From the NCBI GenBank assembly GCA_035531475.1, contig DATKST010000052.1, positions 124,001-188,000 on the forward strand: a DNA stretch of 64,000 nt, given 5' to 3'. The notes under the pieces are model-generated. The model was given only the letters and a program-made list of their open reading frames with translations, was not told the DNA's origin and made no database searches. Source of the stretch: CALCEB01 sp035531475 (GTDB lineage Bacteria; Acidobacteriota; Terriglobia; UBA7540). Position numbers and translations under genes: made by a program. Below are positions 34,311 to 42,064 of this stretch, piece after piece; position 1 is the first letter of the stretch, and each line of letters begins with the position of its first letter.

Positions 34311-34318
34311 GCGGCTTG

Positions 34319-35011
34319 CTAAGTGAAAAACCGCTCCGTCAAGTTGATGAATTCCAATGAAAATTCATCCATCAGGGCTCCAAATTCTTTGATGCGGCCC
34401 AGATAGATATTGTAAGCAATGACCGCCGGAATGGCGGCGAACAATCCCGCGGCAGTTGTAATCAACGCTTCGGAAATACCCGGAGCCACCGTGTGAAGTG
34501 AAGCCGTGGTTGCGGTTCCCAAGTCCTGGAAGGCATCCATAATGCCCCAAACGGTTCCGAACAACCCAATGAATGGACTGACCCCGGCAGTGGTGGCCAG
34601 CCAACCGAGCCACCGTTCGAGCCGCGTCAACTCCGCAGAAGACGCGATCTGGAGCGCCCGTTGCACACCCTCAAGGCTGCGAATCCGAGGCTTGCCCGGG
34701 TTTTCGGAATAGGTTGCTTGAGCTTCGATCTCGCGATAACCGCCCAAGAACACCTCGGATAACGGGCTTGCCGTCAAGGTCTGGCAGGCAGCGTGAATAT
34801 CAGAAAGCTTTTTGCTTTTGCGGAATATCTTCAAAAATTCCAAGGATTGGAGGCGAGCCGACTTAAAGCTACGGGATTTCTTGAAGATGATCGCCCAGGA
34901 AAAAACTGAGAAGAACAGGAGAATCCCCAGAACAATTCTTGCCACCGGCCCCGTATTTGCGAGCAATTGGCTAACTTCCCCTTGCAGCAGGAGAAAACAG
35001 GCTAAATCCAA
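34319..35011 (-). CDS. tolQ: Tol-Pal proton channel TolQ/ExbB
   Basis: 230 aa inner-membrane subunit of the TolQR motor. Three spans: about 18-38, 130-152 and 165-190. The family blocks are 'LERWLGWLATTAGVSPFIGLFGTVWGIMDAFQDL' and 'VAPGISEALITTAAGLFAAIPAVIAYNIY'. The start is a TTG at 35009-35011, well supported by GGAGG 6 bases upstream; no in-frame ATG precedes the first span. It is the first gene of the tol cluster. Confidence 0.95.
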   Translation of the reverse strand: MDLACFLLLQGEVSQLLANTGPVARIVLGILLFFSVFSWAIIFKKSRSFKSARLQSLEFLKIFRKSKKLSDIHAACQTLTASPLSEVFLGGYREIEAQATYSENPGKPRIRSLEGVQRALQIASSAELTRLERWLGWLATTAGVSPFIGLFGTVWGIMDAFQDLGTATTASLHTVAPGISEALITTAAGLFAAIPAVIAYNIYLGRIKEFGALMDEFSLEFINLTERFFT

Positions 35012-35426
35012 CTAACCTCCTCATTGAACCCAGTATCTATTCCTTCCAATACTCGAAGCTAACACAGGCTTAAAATGCCCGTCAATGAACAGCGTGACAC
35101 ACATTACGATTTTTAAGGGCTGGAGAAACGGCCCAGGACTCTCGATTGGCACCGGAACCTTATTCTTTCTTATCCGGGGAACGCCATTTTTCGCTCTTGC
35201 CGGGTCCCCAGCGGAAGGCTGGCTCTGACGCAGCATGTTGGCGATCCCGGATGGATTTGGATTCCTGTTTGTACGAGAATGACGGTCCGGGTGGGAATAA
35301 CAGCTTGCGCGGGAATGACCATTTTCGAGGGGATGAGGTTTCGGCCGCGCGCGGCAATCAGGGTTCTCGCGGCAGAGGACTGCTTATGTCCGCAATCCTG
35401 GATAGCCCGACGCACCCGGCCGCTTC
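35012..35426. other. Non-coding region with REP-like arms
   Basis: Between tolQ and the amidohydrolase gene. It contains 'GAGAATGACGGTCC..GGGAATAACAGCTTGCGCGGGAATGACC' repeats. No gene is supported; the tolQ promoter must lie here. Confidence 0.45.
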
Positions 35427-36605
35427 TTATGCGCTCTGTTCAATAGAGCGCAACATTTCATAATCCGCTTCGTTGAGCTTGCGGAGCCGTTCAGACCGGG
35501 GATGCGGCTCGATGATCTCGCCCGACTTCATCACAAACAGGGGTTTGATCCGTCGCGTTGCCACTTCAACCTTCAAGTGAGTGTCTTCAAGTGGAAATTC
35601 GCCGTCTTCGAGCCGAAAGGCGAAAAGGTCTGCGACCGCTCCCACCCGCATCGTTCCCAATCCCAGCGCTTGTCCAATCGCTTTAGCGGGAGCCCAGGTC
35701 GATTTCAGAATAACATCCTCGAGGGACATTCCCAGGTGCAGAAACTTGGTCATGGTGGTCGGCATGTCAAAAGCCCAGCGTTCCACCGAATAGCGATGCA
35801 GGTCCGTGCTGATGGTATCGGGGTAAAACTCATGTTCAAAGGCGCGGCGCGCAATTTCCCAGCTAAAGCTGCCCGCTCCGTGGCCCACGTCAAACACCAC
35901 TCCTTCTTTCCGAGCAATTTGAGCTGCCGGAATCAGGCTCCCGTTCTCCACAATGCCATCTCCCCGGCCCTCGAAGCAGTGCGTCACAATGTCACCGGGG
36001 CGCAGCCGCCCCAGGATTTCGGGAGTCTGCGCCCCCTTTCCAATGTGTACCATCAGCGGCCGCTTCGCTTGCCGTGCCGCCTCCAGCGCGTCGTCGAACG
36101 CTTTCGGATTGTGTCCCTCCTTCATGCGAACTTTCACGCCGATGGCGACGCCGGGGAACTCCTCCAGAACGCTGATCGTTTCCGCGGGCCGCGAGTAACG
36201 CAGATCTTCAAGCTCTCCCGCGAACGAAGTGGGAATACCCCAGGCGGCAATATTCACAAAGGCGAGGACCCGGACGCAGGCTGCGGCGATTCCGTGCCGG
36301 TTGAACTCGGGAAAATTGATGAACCCCGTCGTACCCGCATCGACGACAGTGGATGCTCCCCTTTGCAGGCAAAGGTCGGGATCGATTCCCCAGGCGCTGC
36401 CCTCATACCAATGACCGTGAAGGTCGATCAATCCAGGACATATATAGGCGCCATCCAAATCATTTTCGGCAGTTCCCTCCGGCGCGCGAAGGGAAGGACC
36501 TACCTCCGCAATGACGCCACCACCAATGGCAATATCCAACCTCCCATTCAGACCTTGGGAGGGATCAATCACGTGGGCTCGTCGCAGGATTATGTCCGGG
36601 GTCAT
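35427..36605 (-). CDS. Metal-dependent amidohydrolase/deacetylase
   Basis: 392 aa enzyme of the amidohydrolase superfamily, close to the EF_0837/AHA-type 'amidohydrolase/deacetylase' group often labelled dihydroorotase-like. Metal ligands are visible: 'GLIDLHGHW' (HxH), the carboxylated Lys in 'IGVKVRMKEG', His in 'LMVHIGKG', His in 'VTHCFEGRG' and Asp in 'TISTDLHRYS'. ATG 36605 is chosen with GGAAG upstream; the frame extends only to a TTG at 36620. It stands alone, and the substrate (an N-acyl amino acid or cyclic amide) is not determined. Confidence 0.85.
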   Translation of the reverse strand: MTPDIILRRAHVIDPSQGLNGRLDIAIGGGVIAEVGPSLRAPEGTAENDLDGAYICPGLIDLHGHWYEGSAWGIDPDLCLQRGASTVVDAGTTGFINFPEFNRHGIAAACVRVLAFVNIAAWGIPTSFAGELEDLRYSRPAETISVLEEFPGVAIGVKVRMKEGHNPKAFDDALEAARQAKRPLMVHIGKGAQTPEILGRLRPGDIVTHCFEGRGDGIVENGSLIPAAQIARKEGVVFDVGHGAGSFSWEIARRAFEHEFYPDTISTDLHRYSVERWAFDMPTTMTKFLHLGMSLEDVILKSTWAPAKAIGQALGLGTMRVGAVADLFAFRLEDGEFPLEDTHLKVEVATRRIKPLFVMKSGEIIEPHPRSERLRKLNEADYEMLRSIEQSA

Positions 36606-36904
36606 TCGATCTTCCGTCAATCATAGGTTTGGCGGCAGGAGGGCTTCCGGCATGGAGCAGCACGGCCATGAAGACCTGAAGCCCTCATCACCCGCACCAT
36701 CATCAGAATTGGTAGGTCAGGGAGAATTGGAAAATCCTTTATTCGTGATCGACACACAGCCAGTCACTCGATGGATGGTTTGTGATGAGCGTCAATACTT
36801 CCCCGACGGAATAAAGCCAAAACCCAGAAAGTCAGTATTTCATGCAAAGGAAGATTATAAGTTAAGCCAACGTTGAGTCCGCAAAAGAAGTCATCGAAGC
36901 CCGG

Positions 36905-36964
36905 CGATTCCTGGTAGTGGTACATTTTCGCCGCTACAGCAAACTGAACCACTACCCGATTCAT
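36905..36964. mobile_element. MITE copy D, 44-bp deletion form with 8-bp target duplication
   Basis: The element 36913-36956 has ends GGTAGTGGTACATTTTCG and CAAACTGAACCACTACC; a single CCGCTACAGC half-arm remains of the internal hairpin found in copy C. The flanks CGATTCCT and CGATTCAT match in 7 of 8 positions. Confidence 0.8.
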
Positions 36965-37051
36965 ACACCCCGTGACCCGGCGGGGCAGTCCGTTGTATGA
37001 TTTCTTACTCTTGAAACTCAATACGATTCCATCTTTTGAGAAGGGATGTTC

Positions 37052-37348
37052 ATGATCTGCCACATTGTGCTCTATAAGATGAAACCCGAAAACAAGGCGA
37101 ATCAGGAAACGTGGCTGGTGGAGGAAGCTCGCAAACAATTGGCCGTGCTGCCGGGAGTGAAGAATTTGCGAGTGGGAAAGAATATTGATCCCGCGAAAGG
37201 AGGTTACTCCGTGGCGTTGGCGATGGATTTTGAAGATGGCGCGGCTCTCGAAACTTATCGTGTCCATCCCGATCATCAGCGATTCGTAAAAGAGACGGCC
37301 GGTCCGTTGGTGGAGGAAATCTTTCGCTACGACTTCGAATGGAAGTGA
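37052..37348 (+). CDS. Dabb (stress-responsive A/B barrel) domain protein
   Basis: 98 aa. 'MICHIVLYKMKPE', then 'LPGVKNLRVGKNI', 'YSVALAMDFEDGAALETYRVHPDHQRFVKE' are the hallmark blocks of Dabb proteins, dimeric alpha/beta barrels of mostly unknown function. ATG 37052 is favoured over 37046 because AGAAGG sits 8 bases before it. Single-gene unit. Confidence 0.88.
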   Translation: MICHIVLYKMKPENKANQETWLVEEARKQLAVLPGVKNLRVGKNIDPAKGGYSVALAMDFEDGAALETYRVHPDHQRFVKETAGPLVEEIFRYDFEWK

Positions 37349-37382
37349 AGACCGCGAAGCGGACCCGCTGAAACGGTTTCGT

Positions 37383-37829
37383 TCAAAGCATCTGCCCGAT
37401 CAAAGGAGTTCCATCCTCATCAAACGGGTCCGAGAGGACCTGGCGGAGGAGAGGAATGAAGGCAGTGTAGAGCGACATGGCTGCGTTTCGCGCTTTCAAG
37501 TCCCCAGCTTGGATGAAATCGGCTTCGCGGTTCCTGAGAAGTGGCTTCCCTTCGAGTTGTGGTATGAAGTCTTCCAGAAATGGCCAGAGGAGAATGGCAT
37601 CAGGCCGCTTCGAGGGCCTCCGGCTGAATTCAAGCCGCCCGCGATCAATCAAAACCGTCCAGGCGAACCCCCAATCCTCGATCTTCCACAGGGTCTCGAC
37701 CTCGACCGTGCGGATGTGATCTCGCAAGGAGCGGCTTCGCCCCGCCAGCACGAAAGCCCGCTGGATCACGCGCCGCGCCGCGCGGTGCGATAGGTCTTGA
37801 AACCTGTAGCTGTTTTCACTTTGTTCCAT
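37383..37829 (-). CDS. Hypothetical protein (148 aa)
   Basis: Not recognised. Soluble, with 'RAARRVIQRAFVLAGRSRSLRDHIRTVEVETLWKIEDWGFAWTVLIDRGRLEFSRRPSKRPDAILLW', a pattern compatible with an SCP2-like sterol-carrier fold (a guess from the Asp/Trp layout). It is convergent to the Dabb gene with a 35-base gap. Its 5' end lies 34 bases from MITE copy E, which may now affect its promoter. Confidence 0.55.
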   Translation of the reverse strand: MEQSENSYRFQDLSHRAARRVIQRAFVLAGRSRSLRDHIRTVEVETLWKIEDWGFAWTVLIDRGRLEFSRRPSKRPDAILLWPFLEDFIPQLEGKPLLRNREADFIQAGDLKARNAAMSLYTAFIPLLRQVLSDPFDEDGTPLIGQML

Positions 37830-37862
37830 GTCGATTCAATCTTCATCCCGGACGCCACCCGC

Positions 37863-37988
37863 AGAGTTTGGGTAGTGGCGCAATTTGCTGTAGCGGCGGT
37901 CTCTGACCGCCGGAAACTGTTTAATAATAAAGTTCGGCGGTCAGAGACCGCCGCTACAGCCGTGAAAACGTACCACTACCAGAGTTTG
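37863..37988. mobile_element. MITE copy E (110 bp) with 8-bp target duplication
   Basis: The element 37871-37980 runs from GGTAGTGGCGCAATTTG to its inverted end GTACCACTACC. The two arms of TGTAGCGGCGGTCTCTGACC form a near-perfect hairpin around an AT-rich loop. The flanking 8-mers are identical: AGAGTTTG (37863-37870 and 37981-37988). The internal hairpin is the reverse complement of copy C, so the two inserted in opposite orientations. Confidence 0.9.
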
Positions 37989-38036
37989 GCATTTCTTGAC
38001 AGAATTCAAAAACAAATTCAGAATGTTTTAACTGGC

Positions 38037-38112
38037 GCCGCGGTAGCTCAGGTGGTAGAGCGCAGCCCTGAAAAGGCTGGCGTCGGCGGTTCAACTCCGT
38101 CCCGCGGCACCA
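38037..38112 (+). tRNA. tRNA-Phe (anticodon GAA)
   Basis: Acceptor GCCGCGG / CCGCGGC, discriminator A, encoded CCA. D-arm GCTCAGGTGGTAGAGC; anticodon stem-loop CAGCCCTGAAAAGGCTG (anticodon GAA); T-arm CGGCGGTTCAACTCCGTC. A tyrosine recombinase gene begins 58 bases after its 3' end and points towards it, so this tRNA is the probable attachment site of the element to the right. Confidence 0.95.
38092..38112 (+). other. Probable attachment site attL in tRNA-Phe 3' end
   Basis: Integrases of this class usually recombine in the T-arm/3' end of a tRNA gene. The integrase stops at 38170, facing the tRNA. No second copy of the tRNA 3' end is seen in the window, as expected if the element runs past the right edge. 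Confidence 0.5.
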
Positions 38113-38169
38113 TCTTTTCAATCACTTAGCATCACTCACTCCACGCTTCTGCTTCCGTTTGCTTCCAAT

Positions 38170-39339
38170 TCAGTTGACCAACTGCGATAGAGTGCTCAGC
38201 CGTTCCACGACTCGTTTCTGCGATTCCGGAACGAACTGCTGGTAGATATCGAGGGTGGTGCTCGCCCGGGAGTGCCGCATCTGCGCTTGCGCGTCCTTCA
38301 CGTCAGCCCCAACCATCTTCAGCCAGGTCGCATGAGATGTGCGCAAGCACCGCCAGTTCACCCATGGCATTCCGAGTGCCCGTCCAGCAGGCTTGAGGAA
38401 CCGCGACAGAACGTTGTTGTCACGGAGCGCCAACCCCTTCTGGACTGACTGGAAGACCAAATCTTCCGGGCCGTCTGATTTGACCACTTTGTACCTGCGG
38501 ACCGCCCGGCCGGCTCTGACCTCGACGGTCAGCAGCTTTAGCCGGTGGATTCGCTCGGTGACACAGTGGTTGACCCCAATGGTGGCGTTCGAGGCTTCGC
38601 TTTTCGGCGCGCCCCAGTCACCACGGCAGTACCGCTCATCAATGGTGATTGAGTCGGGGTGAATGTCGTTCCACCGCAGTCCGGCCAACTCGCTTACTCG
38701 CAGTCCCGTATAGGTCGCAACGTAGACCATCGTGGCATAGGGCTCCGGAATGCGAGCGATTAGCTGGTCAAACTGCCCTGGTGAAACGAACGGTTTAGAT
38801 TTACGGCGACCGATTCTCTCGGTCGGCAGCTTTACGGCCTCCATCGGATTTTTGACCAGCAGTCCATACTGCACGGCCGAACCGAGAATGCTCGAAAGCA
38901 CGTCCCGAACCTTGTCCTTGGACTCGTGCGAGAGTTCAGAACCCGCCATATTTGAGAAATACCGCTGAACCGCCAATGTCGTCAGATCCCGCAGACAGAG
39001 CCTGCCGAATGTCGGCAGAAGGTAATTCCCAATCACGCCCCGATAGCGATCCTGCGTGCTCTTGGCCATTAGCGGCATCACAACTGGAATGTAAGTTTCA
39101 TCCACGTACTTGGTGAAATTCGTTGCCGACCCGATGCTTTCAAGTCCTTGGTTAAGTGGCCGAAGCAGTTCGGCCGCGATTTTCCTTACTTCCCGCACTG
39201 GCATGGACGTCGGTGCCAGCTTCGCCCAGGCCTTCTTGCGCTTGGGATTGCCCTCACTGAAATCGTCCCGCCAGTACTGAAGACACCACCACTCCCCACG
39301 CCTGAAAGGCTTGGGGTCCTGAAATCTCCGGCGTGCCAT
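38170..39339 (-). CDS. int: Tyrosine recombinase/integrase
   Basis: 389 aa. Core-binding domain: 'KYVDETYIPVVMPLMAKSTQDRYRGVIGNYLLPTFGRLCLRDLTTLAVQRYFSNM'. Catalytic domain: Arg in 'TYTGLRVSELAGLRW', Arg/His in 'CLRTSHATWLKMVGADVKDAQAQMRHSRASTTLDIYQQF', with the nucleophile Tyr in DIYQQF. ATG 39339 is preferred because AAAGGAG lies about 11 bases upstream; the frame is open to 39699 but that part lacks homology. Predicted to integrate and excise the element at tRNA-Phe. Confidence 0.9.
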   Translation of the reverse strand: MARRRFQDPKPFRRGEWWCLQYWRDDFSEGNPKRKKAWAKLAPTSMPVREVRKIAAELLRPLNQGLESIGSATNFTKYVDETYIPVVMPLMAKSTQDRYRGVIGNYLLPTFGRLCLRDLTTLAVQRYFSNMAGSELSHESKDKVRDVLSSILGSAVQYGLLVKNPMEAVKLPTERIGRRKSKPFVSPGQFDQLIARIPEPYATMVYVATYTGLRVSELAGLRWNDIHPDSITIDERYCRGDWGAPKSEASNATIGVNHCVTERIHRLKLLTVEVRAGRAVRRYKVVKSDGPEDLVFQSVQKGLALRDNNVLSRFLKPAGRALGMPWVNWRCLRTSHATWLKMVGADVKDAQAQMRHSRASTTLDIYQQFVPESQKRVVERLSTLSQLVN

Positions 39340-39698
39340 CCGCTCAAAGTCTCCTTTCAGCGGGGTGCCGGTGTTTGCCTCGGCTCGAACGATACCACAG
39401 CCCGCTTCAGGAAGGCGGACTTTCTGGCTTTGCGGGGGTAATCCGGCGGGAACGTTACCTGAACACCCGGCGGGGATTACATCGCTGACAGGTTGAGTGG
39501 ACTGCGGACCCTTTTCAGATTGCGCAGCCACGGGAGAGGTCGCGTCGTCTTTTTTCAGGAAGCGGCTATTATGGCTGTCATCTCTGGCCATCAGTCGCGA
39601 TCTCTTTCGGTCTCGGGCAGCCGCTACGAAGGGATGCCTGGGACGTTCCCCGTCTTCAGTATCGTTGTTCAAATTGCCTCGACTCAACGGGAGCACCA

Positions 39699-39881
39699 TC
39701 AGGATTTTGTGCCTTTGCGTTGAAGTCGGCTTAGGCGTTTGTTAGTGTCTGCTGGGCGTAATGTGGGTATGAGGTCCCGCCATCCCGATCGAGTGTGCTT
39801 ATAGACCCACGAAACACGCACTTTGAATATGTGTGCAACATCGATCAGTATTTTTCGTTCGTTAAAACTCATGGCGACCAC
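39699..39881 (-). CDS. Excisionase-like small HTH protein, possibly truncated
   Basis: 60 aa. 'ILIDVAHIFKVRVSWVYKHTRSGW' matches the helix-turn-helix of AlpA/Xis-type excisionases ('DVA.ILKV..SWVY..TRSG'). The usual 'HIRLGRYLRF' strand after it is not recognisable, which points to decay or a frameshift near residue 35. It lies directly upstream of the integrase on the same strand, the normal place for xis. Confidence 0.5.
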   Translation of the reverse strand: MVAMSFNERKILIDVAHIFKVRVSWVYKHTRSGWRDLIPTLRPADTNKRLSRLQRKGTKS

Positions 39882-40503
39882 TTCTCGGTCAGAAAATCTG
39901 GCCGCCTAGCGTCAGTAGGACAAAAAAACGTGTTGGTTGCCCTCCGCCAGCATCCCATTTGCCAATTTCCCTTGCCATATCGTGTAAGCACTCTCATGCT
40001 TATCCGCTTGTTTCATGTAACCGCAAGGGATAGCGCCGCATCCTCTGTGACGCCCCAACATATGGGGCCGTGCTGAAACAACCGGATAAGCATAAGCACT
40101 CTAGCCTCGGCACTGAGGACTTCAGTCCACGATTAATGCTCTGGCGGAAGATGAATCCTGTCAAATTTCGGAGCTGTCGGCGCATACAGGGGCAACACTT
40201 GTCTACCCTATTGATTTTTAGCGGGTTATCGGAGATGGGTGCAGCATTCGCCAGGGAGAGCGAGCTCGCCCGGATCCTGGGGACAATCCCAGCAGGCGGT
40301 TAATAAGTGGAGCAGGATTCAAGGTAGGACATGGCTATGTGCTGGCCTTGCCCGGGCGCAGTATATTTGACTTGTCATGGGACGTTGCTGGAAGGCAAAG
40401 GAATTGTTCCCGATGAAGAGATCGAGTTGTCTCGGAAGATGCTGAGGGGAGGGCGAGACTCCCGCGTTGAAAGAGCGGTTGAAGTCCAGGCTCTTCGAGG
40501 TGA
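39882..40503. other. Non-coding region with large dyad symmetry
   Basis: No gene is supported. An inverted repeat has arms at 39996-40015 (ATGCTTATCCGCTTGTTTCA) and 40074-40093 (TGAAACAACCGGATAAGCAT). It encloses a smaller palindrome GCCCC-AACATAT-GGGGC (40052-40067). It could be a regulatory or recombination site of the element. Confidence 0.45.
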
Positions 40504-41193
40504 TCACCGCACGATTGCTGGGTATTCCTCCCAACTTTCGTCATTGCGCTTTATAGCCAGAGTGTATTTGCCCGGATGGAGCTTGCTGCAGTCCATCTGC
40601 ACGCGCACCGTCGTGATGCCATTCTTGAGCTTTCCCTGGCCCGTTGCCTGCACCAGCACTCTGCTGCCATTTGAAATGGCTACCTGAAATTCCCCTGAAT
40701 CCGTGCCGATAGGCTGGCGAATCGCAAGATTCAGACGAGCGCGCTTCAATTCAACTGGCGCTTGCACGGGCTGCTCGCCACCGCGCAGAACCAACCAATG
40801 GCTGAGGTCGATAGTAAGATTCTGGGGCAGCGCAGCCCTTCTGGCGGTTTGCACGTGGAACCAGACGCCGGCGGCAATTGCAATAACCACCACTGCGGCA
40901 GCGGCGGGAGCCAGCTTCCGATATCCCTTCTTAGCGGCGCTTGATTCCTTCAAGGCTCTGGCCTGCAGGTTTTCCATGAACTGGTATTCAGTCTCACCGG
41001 CGCGAGCGCGCCAATCCTGATTTATCTTCCCGCCCAGGTCATGCGAAGCCGCAATCAAAGCGCGCGTCTCATCAAGGCGTTTCCGGCAATCGGGACACGC
41101 TGCCAGGTGCGCCTCAAAGTCTGCCCGGGCAGGCGGCGAGAGGGCTCCTTCGAGATACTCCGTAATCAGGCCTTCAAGATTTTTGCAAGTCAT
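40504..41193 (-). CDS. Anti-sigma factor with zinc-finger and single span
   Basis: 229 aa. The N-terminal anti-sigma domain 'CKNLEGLITEYLEGALSPPARADFEAHLAACPDCRKRL' (zf-HC2, HxxxCxxC) is followed by a transmembrane helix 'LAPAAAAVVVIAIAAGVWFHV' and a periplasmic domain. It should hold the adjacent ECF sigma factor inactive at the membrane. ATG 41193 lies inside the sigma gene (20-base overlap), so translation is coupled; GGTGG lies before it. Confidence 0.85.
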   Translation of the reverse strand: MTCKNLEGLITEYLEGALSPPARADFEAHLAACPDCRKRLDETRALIAASHDLGGKINQDWRARAGETEYQFMENLQARALKESSAAKKGYRKLAPAAAAVVVIAIAAGVWFHVQTARRAALPQNLTIDLSHWLVLRGGEQPVQAPVELKRARLNLAIRQPIGTDSGEFQVAISNGSRVLVQATGQGKLKNGITTVRVQMDCSKLHPGKYTLAIKRNDESWEEYPAIVR

Positions 41194-41932
41194 GAGATTG
41201 AGTGCCACCAGACCGGGCGGGCGGCGTCTCGCCGAAGTATCGCTGCAACTCCACTCTCAGCTTTTGGCGCGCGCGGTGCAGCAAAATCCGCTGGTTTGCC
41301 GGACTGAGGGCGAGAGCGGCTGAAACTTCCTCCGAGGTCCATTCATATACGTCCCTCATGATCCATACTTCTGCCTGCCGCTTGGGAAGAGCTTGGCCCG
41401 CCCGCAAAATCTGTTCCAGGCGCTCCTGCGCAAGAATCGCATGCTCCGGGCTTTCGTTTGCCCTCGACTCTACTATCCCACCATGATGCTCGTCACGCCC
41501 CGCTTCGACAACTCCCATTAATGCTTCGCGCGCCCGGCTGAAAATTGCCCGCCGCTGCTCTTTCTTGATGCAGCGCTTCAGGATCTGCACCAACCAAGTC
41601 TTTGCCGAGCACCGCCCCTCAAACCGGTGAAGGCTCTTCAGAAAATCCACCCAGGTGTCCTGAACCACCTCCTGAGCGCGATCCCAATCGCGCAGGTGAT
41701 AGTGGGCCAATTCCAGCAATAAGCCTTGGTGGAGGCTCCACAACTGGCCAATCCAGGCACGGGCGCCATCGTCGCTGAACAGGGCGCGGATTCCCTGCTC
41801 ACCGGGCTGCTTGGAGGCAAAAGGCAGCTCAAGCTGAATTTCAGACGGAAGGTCGGGATCGGCAGGGGTGGTCACGGATCTTACTCTCGTTGCTTTCCCA
41901 TGGGGCCAATCGCCCCGGTCGCCGACTCCCAT
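41174..41932 (-). CDS. ECF-type RNA polymerase sigma factor
   Basis: 252 aa. Region 2: 'ELAHYHLRDWDRAQEVVQDTWVDFLKSLHRFEGRCSAKTWLVQILKRCIKKEQRR'. Region 4: 'LPKRQAEVWIMRDVYEWTSEEVSAALALSPANQRILLHRARQKLRVEL'. An N-terminal extension of about 60 residues and a C-terminal tail rich in Gly/Ser are extra to the core. With its anti-sigma partner it forms a stress-type regulatory pair; its target promoters are unknown. It lies in the left part of the integrated element, so it could control transfer or cargo genes. Confidence 0.88.
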   Translation of the reverse strand: MGVGDRGDWPHGKATRVRSVTTPADPDLPSEIQLELPFASKQPGEQGIRALFSDDGARAWIGQLWSLHQGLLLELAHYHLRDWDRAQEVVQDTWVDFLKSLHRFEGRCSAKTWLVQILKRCIKKEQRRAIFSRAREALMGVVEAGRDEHHGGIVESRANESPEHAILAQERLEQILRAGQALPKRQAEVWIMRDVYEWTSEEVSAALALSPANQRILLHRARQKLRVELQRYFGETPPARSGGTQSHDLQKS

Positions 41933-42064
41933 TCTATCCCGGTAATGAGCGCGCGGCGAATTCTTGCAGAAGGAGTGTAACGTTTGGCGGTTTCAGGGAG
42001 CTATTACGGTAGCAGCCAGCGGGTCTGGCAAGGAAGCGTGGAGGGCGCTCCGGGAGTAATCATC

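Noticed and set aside
39340..39699. Upstream extension of the integrase
   Set aside because: A good ribosome site precedes ATG 39339, and the extension has no integrase-like domain.
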